DNA from: CAYGFH01 sp964430295
Lineage (GTDB): Bacteria; Patescibacteriota; Microgenomatia; UBA10105; UBA927
Reading direction: 5' to 3'
NCBI GenBank assembly: GCA_964430295.1
Contig: CAYSEV010000034.1
Span: 1-14,320, forward strand
Length of the DNA stretch: 14,320 nt
Both the position numbers and the translations under genes were made by a program. Positions 1-7,600 of the stretch are shown one piece after another. The notes under the pieces are model-generated. The model saw only the letters and a list, made by a program, of their open reading frames with translations, was not told where the DNA came from and searched no databases. Numbering within the stretch: the first letter of the stretch is position 1; each line of letters starts with the position of its first letter.

Positions 1-108
1 GCTTTCCTTGGAGTGAACATGTTTCACTTCAGAGAATACAAGCGTGTTGAAACAAGAATCAGATTGATTTATGCCCGAGTAATGAGAATTACGAAGGGCG
101 ACGAATAA
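1..108 (+). CDS. C-terminal end of an unidentified protein (partial)
   Basis: Frame 1 is open from the first base of the window and ends in TAA at 106-108, giving 35 residues that finish in KGDE. The tail is rich in Arg, Phe and Tyr (for example MFHFREYKRVETRIRLIYAR) and looks like a basic amphipathic helix, as found at the cytoplasmic end of membrane proteins or glycosyltransferases. That is only a guess from composition. The frame is supported by a strong intrinsic terminator that starts three bases after the stop. The start codon and most of the protein lie outside the window, so no function can be assigned. Confidence 0.6.
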   Translation, partial: AFLGVNMFHFREYKRVETRIRLIYARVMRITKGDE

Positions 109-111
109 CAG

Positions 112-145
112 CCCCTTTTCGCATTTGCGCGAACAGGGGTTTTTT
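112..145 (+). terminator. Rho-independent terminator after the partial gene
   Basis: The arms CCCCTTTTCGC (112-122) and GCGAACAGGGG (129-139) pair over 11 positions with one mismatch and a six-base loop. They are followed directly by six T (140-145). This is a classic intrinsic terminator and separates the first gene from the next transcription unit. Confidence 0.87.
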
Positions 146-179
146 CGTGGGGAAAAGTGAAATAGAATTTAATTGATTC

Positions 180-207
180 TGCTATCATGTAACGGTACAT
201 GATAGCA
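180..207. repeat. Perfect 12-bp inverted repeat upstream of the methyltransferase-like gene
   Basis: TGCTATCATGTA (180-191) and TACATGATAGCA (196-207) are perfect inverted copies around the loop ACGG. An A-tract follows on the plus strand, so neither strand has the U-tract of a terminator. The site lies about 55 bases before the start at 262. It could be an operator for a dimeric repressor or a hairpin at the 5' end of an mRNA; the sequence does not decide between these. Confidence 0.7.
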
Positions 208-261
208 AAAAAATATAAGGTTGCATTTGCATCTCATGAAATAATTTGACACCATAGAATC

Positions 262-876
262 ATGAATGAAGCCGGTTTTGATTTTAATGAGGGCGCAGAT
301 GCTCTTTTATTTAATGGGTATCAGTGCAGAGTGGACGGAGACGAAATCCTGGTAGCAGACGTCAGAAGGCAGGGAGATGTAATCGCCATTACAGATCGCG
401 ATGAGAGTGAATATGATTCTGCATTTCCCGCTAAAGATATGCTAAAAGGGAAATTTGGAAGTAAATTGCGTATTTTTGAAGTGGGTGCCGGCTTAAGCAG
501 TTTTGCACCGAAGGCCGTTGCATATAGAGTTGTTGAAGAATATGTTGTTTGTGATCCTGTTGATTATCATGCTATAGATGCGTTGCTTGATGGTGTTCCT
601 AAATATTTTCATCTTTCACGAGGCGCGCGCGCTCATCTTCGCGAATTACAAACAAGTGTCGCCATTTACACAAACCCTCGACTGATTACTCACATTCCGC
701 TTACTATTGAGCAGGCATTTGCTTCCGGCCAAGTAGGTCAGGGATACGATGCGGTATTAAATATGTTTGCTACTGGCATGTATTTTTCCCGTGTATCCGA
801 TGCTGATATGCAAAGTCTTTTGGTTCAACCTCCGAGAAAAGGTACGGAAGGATTACACGGATATCACATGTTTTAA
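262..876 (+). CDS. Putative class I SAM-dependent methyltransferase-like protein
   Basis: A 204-residue protein. Residues 70-81 (RIFEVGAGLSSF) resemble motif I of Rossmann-type methyltransferases, the glycine loop that holds S-adenosylmethionine. The strand ending VVCDPVDY (about 95-102) places an acidic residue, D98, where this family binds the ribose. Residues around 163-177 (DAVLNMFATGMYFSR) could be the strand and loop of motif IV. A target-recognition part is not evident, and the first 65 residues look like a separate lid. The substrate is unknown. There is no Shine-Dalgarno before the ATG; a TAGAAT sequence sits only one base before it, too close to be its promoter, so the transcription start is unresolved. 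The protein ends 41 bases before the M16 peptidase gene. Coding status is fairly secure, the methyltransferase call moderate. Confidence 0.8.
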   Translation: MNEAGFDFNEGADALLFNGYQCRVDGDEILVADVRRQGDVIAITDRDESEYDSAFPAKDMLKGKFGSKLRIFEVGAGLSSFAPKAVAYRVVEEYVVCDPVDYHAIDALLDGVPKYFHLSRGARAHLRELQTSVAIYTNPRLITHIPLTIEQAFASGQVGQGYDAVLNMFATGMYFSRVSDADMQSLLVQPPRKGTEGLHGYHMF

Positions 877-880
877 TGGC

Positions 881-909
881 TGGCGATAAGTCTACAAGTT
901 TGCTACGAT
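881..909 (+). promoter_or_regulatory. Possible promoter giving a leaderless M16 peptidase mRNA
   Basis: TACGAT (904-909) matches four of six bases of the -10 consensus and lies eight bases before the ATG at 918. The -35 candidate TGGCGA (881-886, 17-base spacer) is poor. There is no Shine-Dalgarno. The spacing matches the better-supported leaderless promoters at 3166 and 11121. Read-through from the upstream gene is an alternative. Confidence 0.4.
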
Positions 910-917
910 AGATTTCT

Positions 918-2213
918 ATGGATAACAATTCTTCTGCATTGCCGTATCAAAAAACAGTATTTGGAAATGGTGCACGCGTCATCCTTATCCCGATGGAGGG
1001 CGTAAACAGTGTGGCTACCAGTGTCATGGTTGGGGTAGGGAGTAGGTATGAGACACCTGAAATCAACGGTATCTCACATTTTCTGGAACATATGGTGTTT
1101 AAAGGGACAACAAAATATCCGACAACAGAAGATGTAAATACTATCGAGCGCGCCGGAGGGCTCCAAAATGCATATACAGATATAGATATTACCAACTATC
1201 ACAACAAAGTACTCGGTGAGGATTGGGAACTGGCACTGGATATTAACAAAGAATTAGCCTTAAACCCCCGACTGGAACAGCAGTATGTGGACAAGGAACG
1301 GGATGTGATTTTAGAAGAAATGAAGCGATATGACGATGAACCCGCAGCGAAGGTGGGAGAAGCGTTTCACAGCATGATGTATCCAAATTCGAAGCTTGGT
1401 ATGCGCATTATTGGAGAAATAGAATCGCTTATGTCCTCTGATGCTACGACTCTCAGAAATTATCATACTGCCTGGTATAAACCGGAAAAAATGGTGGTGG
1501 TGTTGGCAGGAAAATTAGATGCAGCAGAAGCTGTACAGGCAAAGACAGCGGAATGGTTTGGATCGCTGAAAGCTGAGCAAACAGCTCCGCCAGAACCTGT
1601 CGCGAACGATTCTCAGGATGCCCCGCGATCCGTTGTTGTCACAAAGCCGGATGCACAGCAGGCACATATAAATGTTGGGTTACGGACATTTGCCCGCGGC
1701 AGCGAAGATCGATTTGCATGGGGATTATTTAACCTTATCATGGGTGTTTCGTTTACATCACGATTATTTAAAGAAGTCAGAGAAAAGCGGGGGCTTTGTT
1801 ATCATGTCCGCAGTTCTTCAGATGCGTGGGCTGATGTCGGATACTGGTCAATCTATGCAGGGGTTGCCACAGCAAAAGTAGAAGAAGCACTCAAAGCAAT
1901 CCTTCATGAAGTATCACTGGCTGCAGATAAAGGGGTAACAGAAGAAGAACTCGCGGTTGCCAAAAAGCGGATGAGGACCATGTTTGCATTTAAAAGTGAA
2001 GATCCGGAATTTATGGGAGAATTTTATGGACGGCAGGAAGTATTTAACGAGCCGATCATAACGCTGGATGCCTACTTAGCAAAATTAGATACCGTTACAA
2101 CAACAGATATTAACAAGCTGTTAAAGAAATATTGTATACAGAAAAACCTCAATCTTGCTGTTGTATGGAATAAGCCGAATGACTCGAAACTGGTAGGTTT
2201 ACTATCGCTGTAA
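918..2213 (+). CDS. M16 family zinc metallopeptidase (insulinase/processing-peptidase type)
   Basis: A 431-residue protein of the usual size for a single-chain M16B peptidase, the relatives of the mitochondrial processing peptidase. The inverted zinc motif HFLEH is at residues 54-58: H54 and H58 bind zinc and E57 is the catalytic base. The third ligand is E134 in DVILEEMKRYDDEP, 76 residues after H58 as in the family. The second domain carries LFKEVREKRGLCYHV with the conserved Arg and Tyr that contact substrate in the closed chamber. No signal peptide is seen, so it is probably cytoplasmic. Such enzymes degrade or trim short unfolded peptides. M16 subunits often occur in pairs, one inactive; no partner gene is adjacent, so a homodimer or a distant partner is likely. 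The ATG at 918 follows a -10-like box without a Shine-Dalgarno. Confidence 0.97.
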   Translation: MDNNSSALPYQKTVFGNGARVILIPMEGVNSVATSVMVGVGSRYETPEINGISHFLEHMVFKGTTKYPTTEDVNTIERAGGLQNAYTDIDITNYHNKVLGEDWELALDINKELALNPRLEQQYVDKERDVILEEMKRYDDEPAAKVGEAFHSMMYPNSKLGMRIIGEIESLMSSDATTLRNYHTAWYKPEKMVVVLAGKLDAAEAVQAKTAEWFGSLKAEQTAPPEPVANDSQDAPRSVVVTKPDAQQAHINVGLRTFARGSEDRFAWGLFNLIMGVSFTSRLFKEVREKRGLCYHVRSSSDAWADVGYWSIYAGVATAKVEEALKAILHEVSLAADKGVTEEELAVAKKRMRTMFAFKSEDPEFMGEFYGRQEVFNEPIITLDAYLAKLDTVTTTDINKLLKKYCIQKNLNLAVVWNKPNDSKLVGLLSL

Positions 2214-2347
2214 ACGTTAGTGGTCCATATTTTTTCTGACTTGAAGAGCTCTTCGTTTTCAAACGTCCAGAATTTTCGATTAGATGGCTGTATATGTATT
2301 GACAACTTCATATATATTTGTCATTGTAGATTCAGAGGTATTATCGT
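2214..2347 (+). promoter_or_regulatory. Intergenic region before the Cys-rich protein: -35-like box and Shine-Dalgarno
   Basis: TTGACA at 2299-2304 is a perfect -35 hexamer, but no good -10 sits 16-18 bases downstream. TAGATT at 2327-2332 is the nearest match at 22 bases, so the promoter is uncertain. AGAGGT (2334-2339) is a good Shine-Dalgarno eight bases before the ATG at 2348 and fixes that start. Upstream, GAAGAGCTCTTC (2243-2254) is a perfect 12-base palindrome without a loop or a strong T-tract, so no clear terminator follows the peptidase gene. Confidence 0.45.
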
Positions 2348-3133
2348 ATGTTGCAACAAAAAATGTCTCCATTAGTATTTATAATTCCATTTGCTGTTAT
2401 GTCTGTCGTGATAGGTGTGGCTATGTTTGCCGCAGGTTCAGGAACGGATCTTCGAAGTCACGCCAGTAATGATAAGGAAAAACAGTGTGTTGGACTTTGT
2501 ACAAGACTTGGAGGATCAACAGCAGCATGTACGAACGTTTGTCCTAAGGTTTTAAACGGAAGCATGAGTTGTATGGAAGCGGCAGAAGCTGTCGGTGTAA
2601 AATCGAAAGTATTTCTGACTGCATGTAACAAAATTTCACCACTCGCAGATAGAAGCTGTAGTCAGTATTGTGAAAAGGCTGGTGCCGCATTTGACCAGGG
2701 TGCAGGAGCTGTAAAAGGTATATGTAACAAGGTATGTGGCGATGTTCAGTCCGGTAAGACATGTAGTCAGGCGTGTACAGATAATCTTCCACAGAAGTTA
2801 GGGAAATACATGACTATGTGTACAAATATGTGTGCAAAGATGCCTGTTCCAAGCTCACCGACACCCACACCGGCAGGCGGCTCAACGCCAACACCGACAC
2901 CAGACTCAGGCTCAACACCAACACCGACAATCGTACAGGTAAACTGTGAGAGTAAGTGCGTGCCTCCTTCAGGGCTTTCACAAGAGTATGCCAACCAGTA
3001 TAAAAAACGATGTGCGTCTATTTGCGCTGATATAAATTCAGGCACGAAGTCATGTAATCAGGCATGCGGAACGATTGGCAATGCAGTATGGCAAAAGCGC
3101 TGTATGGATGTGTTTGCCTGTCCTAAGAATTAG
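2348..3133 (+). CDS. Exported or membrane-anchored cysteine-rich protein with three CX3C modules
   Basis: A 261-residue protein of unknown family. Residues 8-30 form a hydrophobic segment (signal peptide or N-terminal anchor), so the rest should lie outside the membrane. The exported part has 22 cysteines in three related units of about 55-60 residues: 47-97, 104-165 and 200-260. In units 2 and 3 the cysteines follow the order CX3C, CX3C, SCX3C and a final pair (C104/108, 126/130, 139/143, 158/162; C200/204, 222/226, 236/240, 252/258). Unit 1 lacks the second Cys of pairs three and four. A flexible Pro/Thr/Ser/Gly linker (about 168-196, repeats of TPTPT with GGS or SGS) separates units 2 and 3. 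Paired CX3C motifs suggest disulfide-stapled helical hairpins; this is inference. A surface, adhesion or envelope role is possible but unproven. The start is fixed by AGAGGT at 2334-2339. Confidence 0.92.
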   Translation: MLQQKMSPLVFIIPFAVMSVVIGVAMFAAGSGTDLRSHASNDKEKQCVGLCTRLGGSTAACTNVCPKVLNGSMSCMEAAEAVGVKSKVFLTACNKISPLADRSCSQYCEKAGAAFDQGAGAVKGICNKVCGDVQSGKTCSQACTDNLPQKLGKYMTMCTNMCAKMPVPSSPTPTPAGGSTPTPTPDSGSTPTPTIVQVNCESKCVPPSGLSQEYANQYKKRCASICADINSGTKSCNQACGTIGNAVWQKRCMDVFACPKN

Positions 3134-3141
3134 TAGAGCAA

Positions 3142-3171
3142 TTTACTTCTATAGGTCTTTTGGGGTATACT
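3142..3171 (+). promoter_or_regulatory. Promoter of the 284-residue gene; predicted leaderless
   Basis: TATACT (3166-3171) is a five-of-six -10 box, with TTTACT (3142-3147) 18 bases upstream as a -35. Only seven bases separate the -10 from the ATG at 3179, so transcription should begin at or beside the A of the start codon. TGGGGT (3161-3166) and ACCCCA (3174-3179) form a perfect 6-bp inverted repeat spanning the -10 and the start codon, which could be an operator. Confidence 0.6.
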
Positions 3172-3178
3172 CAACCCC

Positions 3179-4033
3179 ATGGAAGTTGTGGGATACGCAT
3201 TTAAAGCAGAACAGCTCCCGGGTGATGCTCCCGAGCTTCGTGGTACAGAGTTGGGACATGCTGCCGTCTATCTGGATGCGCTGGCATATGTGTCTGGCAA
3301 TATGAGTATGCCGACTGCGTTTGCAGAGGGTGGGAAAGCCATGATCCACGCTCATCGTGATCTTTTTAAGACTGCCACAAAGACCGAAATACCTGATATA
3401 ACGCCTGTCATGCTCAGACGTGTAGAGAGTGCAGTAGAGTTTGCGGATTTACAACTTACGGCCTGGACAGATGTAACCCAGGATACGCCATTACAGGTTG
3501 GATCTCCGGCTATACAATCAATTCTACGGGAATATCGATCTCATGTTCGTGCGCTTAGTGTTGCCATGCAGCGTGTGCTCGCCACGGTTGAACCATCTGC
3601 AGGAGGGGTGATGTCTCCAAATACAGACATAGCGGTAAAAACAATTCTCCATAATAGGCGATTATTTGTGAATGAACCTATATTGCGGGAACGATCAGTA
3701 CAATATGGTCATATTCAACAAATGGCTACAGCACAGGTGAAGATATGGCAAATCCGGACATGGGAGGAATCGGTGCTTTATAGCATATCCCGAGCGTTGT
3801 CGGAAGAACGAGGTCTTGCATGGAAACGTTCAGACGGGGTTTTCTTGCGTGTACCGCTTCGCATACTGGCTCCAGGGAGAGAAGAAACATATCATTCGTA
3901 TGAGTATTTGACGGAGGTTCAGAGCGAAGATGTTATTCAGTATATTCAACGGCATGCTTCTATGTTTTCCCGTCGTAATACATCTTCACGGCGCATGATG
4001 GGGCGACTACAATACGCAATGATGAATAGCTAA
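3179..4033 (+). CDS. Hypothetical protein, mostly helical, 284 residues
   Basis: I do not recognise this protein. It has no signal peptide or membrane segment and is predicted soluble. Most of it reads as amphipathic helix (for example VMLRRVESAVEFADLQL, about 79-95, and ILREYRSHVRALSVAMQRVL, about 124-143), with a more strand-like stretch near 229-247 (VFLRVPLRILAPGREETYHSY) and a basic Ser/Arg tail (SRRNTSSRRMMGRLQ). No metal-binding or nucleotide-binding motif was seen. Coding status rests on the long open frame, the promoter seven bases upstream and the clean fit between neighbours: the gene begins 45 bases after the Cys-rich gene and ends 68 bases before ndk. It lacks a Shine-Dalgarno, consistent with leaderless translation. 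Confidence 0.87.
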   Translation: MEVVGYAFKAEQLPGDAPELRGTELGHAAVYLDALAYVSGNMSMPTAFAEGGKAMIHAHRDLFKTATKTEIPDITPVMLRRVESAVEFADLQLTAWTDVTQDTPLQVGSPAIQSILREYRSHVRALSVAMQRVLATVEPSAGGVMSPNTDIAVKTILHNRRLFVNEPILRERSVQYGHIQQMATAQVKIWQIRTWEESVLYSISRALSEERGLAWKRSDGVFLRVPLRILAPGREETYHSYEYLTEVQSEDVIQYIQRHASMFSRRNTSSRRMMGRLQYAMMNS

Positions 4034-4039
4034 ACCACC

Positions 4040-4068
4040 TTGAACTTATCCGGCTAATTTCGTACTAT
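4040..4068 (+). promoter_or_regulatory. Promoter of ndk
   Basis: TTGAAC (4040-4045) and TACTAT (4063-4068) are separated by 17 bases, a good sigma70-type promoter. Transcription would start near 4075, giving a leader of about 27 bases that holds the Shine-Dalgarno CGGAGG (4091-4096), five bases before the ATG at 4102. The leader contrasts with the leaderless neighbours. Confidence 0.75.
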
Positions 4069-4101
4069 ATTATGTATACATATATTTAAACGGAGGGCAT
4101 C

Positions 4102-4518
4102 ATGATCGAGCAAACAGTTGTACTCATAAAACCGGACGGATTTCAAAAAAAAGTAGTCGGTCAAATCGTTGACCGGTTTGAGCGTGCAGGATTAGAGATT
4201 AAAGCGCTTAAACTTGTGAAACTCACAAAAGAAATCCTGGATATCTGGTACGCACATATTGCTGATAAACCATTCTATCCATCTATTGTGACTGACATGA
4301 CGGTTACGCCTGTTGTTGCAATGGTGTTGTCCGGCGAAGGGGCAATTCAAAAAGTATTTGATCTGTGTGGACCGACTGATCCTGCCGTAAATCCTGAAGG
4401 CACAATCCGCAAGGCCTATGGAGAAAGTAAGGCGCACAATGTCGTACACCGAAGCGATTCTCCTGAAGCAGCTGCAAAAGAAATAGGTTTGCTGTTTACA
4501 CAGGCAGAATTGTATTGA
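4102..4518 (+). CDS. ndk: Nucleoside diphosphate kinase
   Basis: A 138-residue protein, typical length for the family. It transfers the terminal phosphate from ATP to other nucleoside diphosphates through a phosphohistidine and keeps nucleotide pools balanced in the cytoplasm. Visible landmarks are VVLIKPDGF with the nucleotide-contacting K10, the Kpn-loop region leading to GTIRKAYG (about 100-107), and the active-site sequence NVVHRSDSP with N113 and the catalytic H116. Two usually conserved places differ: Arg follows His where Gly is usual (NxxHGSDS), and VTP replaces the usual SGP before VVAMVL. The fold and catalytic His are intact, so activity is expected. The start is set by CGGAGG at 4091-4096. 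The gene has its own promoter and ends in TGA, showing that UGA is a stop here. Confidence 0.98.
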   Translation: MIEQTVVLIKPDGFQKKVVGQIVDRFERAGLEIKALKLVKLTKEILDIWYAHIADKPFYPSIVTDMTVTPVVAMVLSGEGAIQKVFDLCGPTDPAVNPEGTIRKAYGESKAHNVVHRSDSPEAAAKEIGLLFTQAELY

Positions 4519-4576
4519 TAATCGTTTTCCTCTGCGATTTTCACATGCCATACCGTTAATGGATTGAATTATTTGA

Positions 4577-4597
4577 CACATTCCGGAGTGTGATTTT
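4577..4597 (+). terminator. Weak terminator-like hairpin after ndk
   Basis: CACATT (4577-4582) pairs with GGTGTG-like sequence AGTGTG (4587-4592), six pairs including one G-U, around the loop CCGG. It is followed by ATTTT. The stem is short and the T-tract brief, so termination is possible but probably leaky. Confidence 0.35.
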
Positions 4598-4638
4598 GCT
4601 GTGGGATACAACCAAAAAATTCAGCATTGATCTTGATA

Positions 4639-4647
4639 TGTTATATA
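4639..4647 (+). promoter_or_regulatory. Possible extended -10 element for the 1439-residue gene
   Basis: TG at 4639-4640, one base, then TATATA (4642-4647) gives an extended -10 pattern 17 bases before the ATG at 4665. No -35 box is apparent. The leader would be about ten bases and has no Shine-Dalgarno. The stretch is AT-rich, so chance matches are likely. Confidence 0.35.
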
Positions 4648-4664
4648 TATTACGCTGAAAGTAT

Positions 4665-7600
4665 ATGGTCGCTGATGGTAATATAGATGAGCCAAAAAAT
4701 CTGGATGGGCGTGAGGAATCTGCAATAGATATACAAGGAGCTGGTGGATTCGTATTATCCGATGAAGCTGCTCGACTGCTCTTATTTCAACCTCCAGGAT
4801 TTCGCAGTGTTCTTGATGAGCCTGCAGGAGACATTGATATAAGAGGATTGTCACAGCAACTTTTTAACCTTACATTAAATAATGATACCTCAACAAGAGG
4901 TGCTTCATCACCTTTGTTTCGTCCGGATTCAAATTCAACAAATCCTAATACTTCGGAAAAAAATCGTTCCTTATTGTTGGATGCCTATTTGAGAATGAAA
5001 GAAGAAGGTAATAACGCAAATTTACAAGATGAAGATAGAGAACAAATATTTTCTGCTCTGGCAGATCAAGGTATAGAAAGACTTCAGGAAAAAACGGGTG
5101 GGGCAAAACTTCAAACACCAAATCAAAGAGCTGGTGGTGAATCCTCAGAAGGTCTACGCAGAAGACAGCTTCAAGAACTTTTTGCACGTTTTGATGCTTC
5201 ACGTCCGCAACCGATTTCGGATACGACATTCGATAGCTATATCCGTTCAATTGATTCAGGTTCTATTCAGTCTGACACCATCACACAATTAGTGCCTGAT
5301 TTCCAACAACGTCAGACACTCATTACCCAATTGGAGTTAAAACAACAAACGGAGAATGACCGTCAGTTATTAGAAAAATTCCGTTCCAGAGCCTTAAATG
5401 GATTATCAGGCAGGGAGGCTCGAAATGTCATTGATTTTGCACTGGATGGATCCGATAGAGTGCTGCTTCAGACCATAGTTGATGAAAAAAATGAGATTGA
5501 TGCTGATCGAAATCAAATTCGTTCATTTACAGAAGAATTTCGCACAATAGTCCGGGAAAATGATCTGCAACGAAGAATCGTACTAGTAGATGAACAATAT
5601 GGGGATGACATTTTTCGCTTACGGGATAAACGTCAGGAATTGCTGGATCGTCAATTGTCTCAGGAACGGGCTATAAGCCTACTTGTCGACGTGATTGATT
5701 CTGATATAACAGCTGAAATTGCCCCGGAGGATGGGTTAAAAGAAGTAGATAGAGAAATGTTAAATGATCTGATTCGAGAAATCAAAACTATCCCTGAAGG
5801 CGCACAGGACGTGCTACTTTTTGATTATAGTACTGATTTCAGAGATACATTGGAATTTGTTCGCACGTTGCCAACGAGGACTGAAGAAGATGTTTTAGAG
5901 CGTCGTCGTATTGAGGGAATAGTGCTGCGGATACGGGATATCTACAACAAATACAATAGTGAAGCACAGGTTCTCAATGCAATCGTAAATAATGATTTTG
6001 ATGAAGCGCGGGAATATGTAAATTCTATAAGCGAAATACCGGATTCAAAAGCACTGTTCGATGCGTATACATCTGAGATCGCATTTTGGGAATTTGAAGA
6101 CGCCAGATTGGATGCGTATGAAAACGTATCATCAGCACAAGATTTTAAAGAGGCATCAGCTTTAATACAACGTGCGAGGGGTTTGGCTACAAACTCAGCT
6201 CAACTGCAACTTATCGATGCGTATATAACGCGGATAGGAAGCCTTGAGCGCAAAGCGTTCATAAGCAGTATTCGCCGCAAATATATAGGGACACCATTTG
6301 ACGAGGAAAAAATATTTGCCCAAATAGATACATTCAAAGCCAGATCAATAGAGGATATAGATCAATTAATTCAATTAAAAGTAGAAGTACGCTCGTTTGC
6401 CAGGAGAGTAAAAAATCTTGAAATACGTGAGGCATTCAGGACAAAAAATGCATCTGCCGTATTAAATGCTATAGCAGACTTGCCGACGATGACCGATGAA
6501 GATAGACAACAACGAAGAAATCTGTTTGGTTTATATAGAGAGTATACAAAAGCACGTGCACGCATAGACCCTCAAGCATTCGAACAGGTATCAAGGATAA
6601 ACGTTTCGGAATTTTTTAAGAGGGCAGAGGAACCTTCCCCGATGATTGATTTAGGGATTAACAAGGAAGCATTTGAATACGCCAGGCAGCGATTTTTAGA
6701 TTCAGTACATCCGTTAGTAGAGACCTTTCGATCGATACAGTCTTTAAAAGACAAAATGGATGAAGTGGTTCCCGTGGGGTTAAATCAACAGGGAGAATCT
6801 CCTCGAGTTGAATTTTTACTTCGGCTTCGGGATTTGGCGAAGCAGCGCGAACTGTCCGACATTGAACAGTTATATGTTAAATCGGTCGAATTGCTCTCTG
6901 TATTTACCCCATATCTGGTTGGACTTGCACGCGCGGATTTCGGAGCGACAAGCGTATATTTGCAGCAACACTTTGAATCTTTATCAGATAAAACGAAAGA
7001 AACTCTGTCCACTGGAGATTATGTCCCGGCTTTGGTAATCGGCGCAGGGGTTCATGGTGTAGCTGCTATGAGTGAGCTTGCCCGTCAGCGTCCTGATCTG
7101 GCTGAAAATGCCTTAGTTGTAGATCAGGGGACAAATCCCGGCGGTCCGTTTGCATGGGTTTTGGGTGAAGGTTGGAGGCTAAATAGTGCAAATGGGAGAA
7201 GAACCGGGAGGCGCGAAATGCCTGATACTCCTCAGGGACCTGAAGAAAAAACTGTTCGTCTTTGGAGTGATCCAACAGGTTGGTATCCAGGTCAACGATC
7301 AGAGGCAAGTCCGAACGCTAGAGTTGGAGACATTAATGCTGTCGTACCGTACTCTGCAAAGGTTGGGGATATTTCACCCAGCTTATACGCAACCAACGAA
7401 GAATTGCAATTGACCATCGCACTAAATGCTGCGATGTGTATAAAAAATATTGCATTTCAAACAAAAGTATTGGAAGTTGTACCGCTGTCGGATGGCGGAA
7501 AAGGAGACAAGCTTGTAACGTTGGAAATAACAAATCCACAGGATGGCTCTTCTGAAATTATAAAAATTCGGACAGATGTGGTCGTTGTCTCTACAGGATT

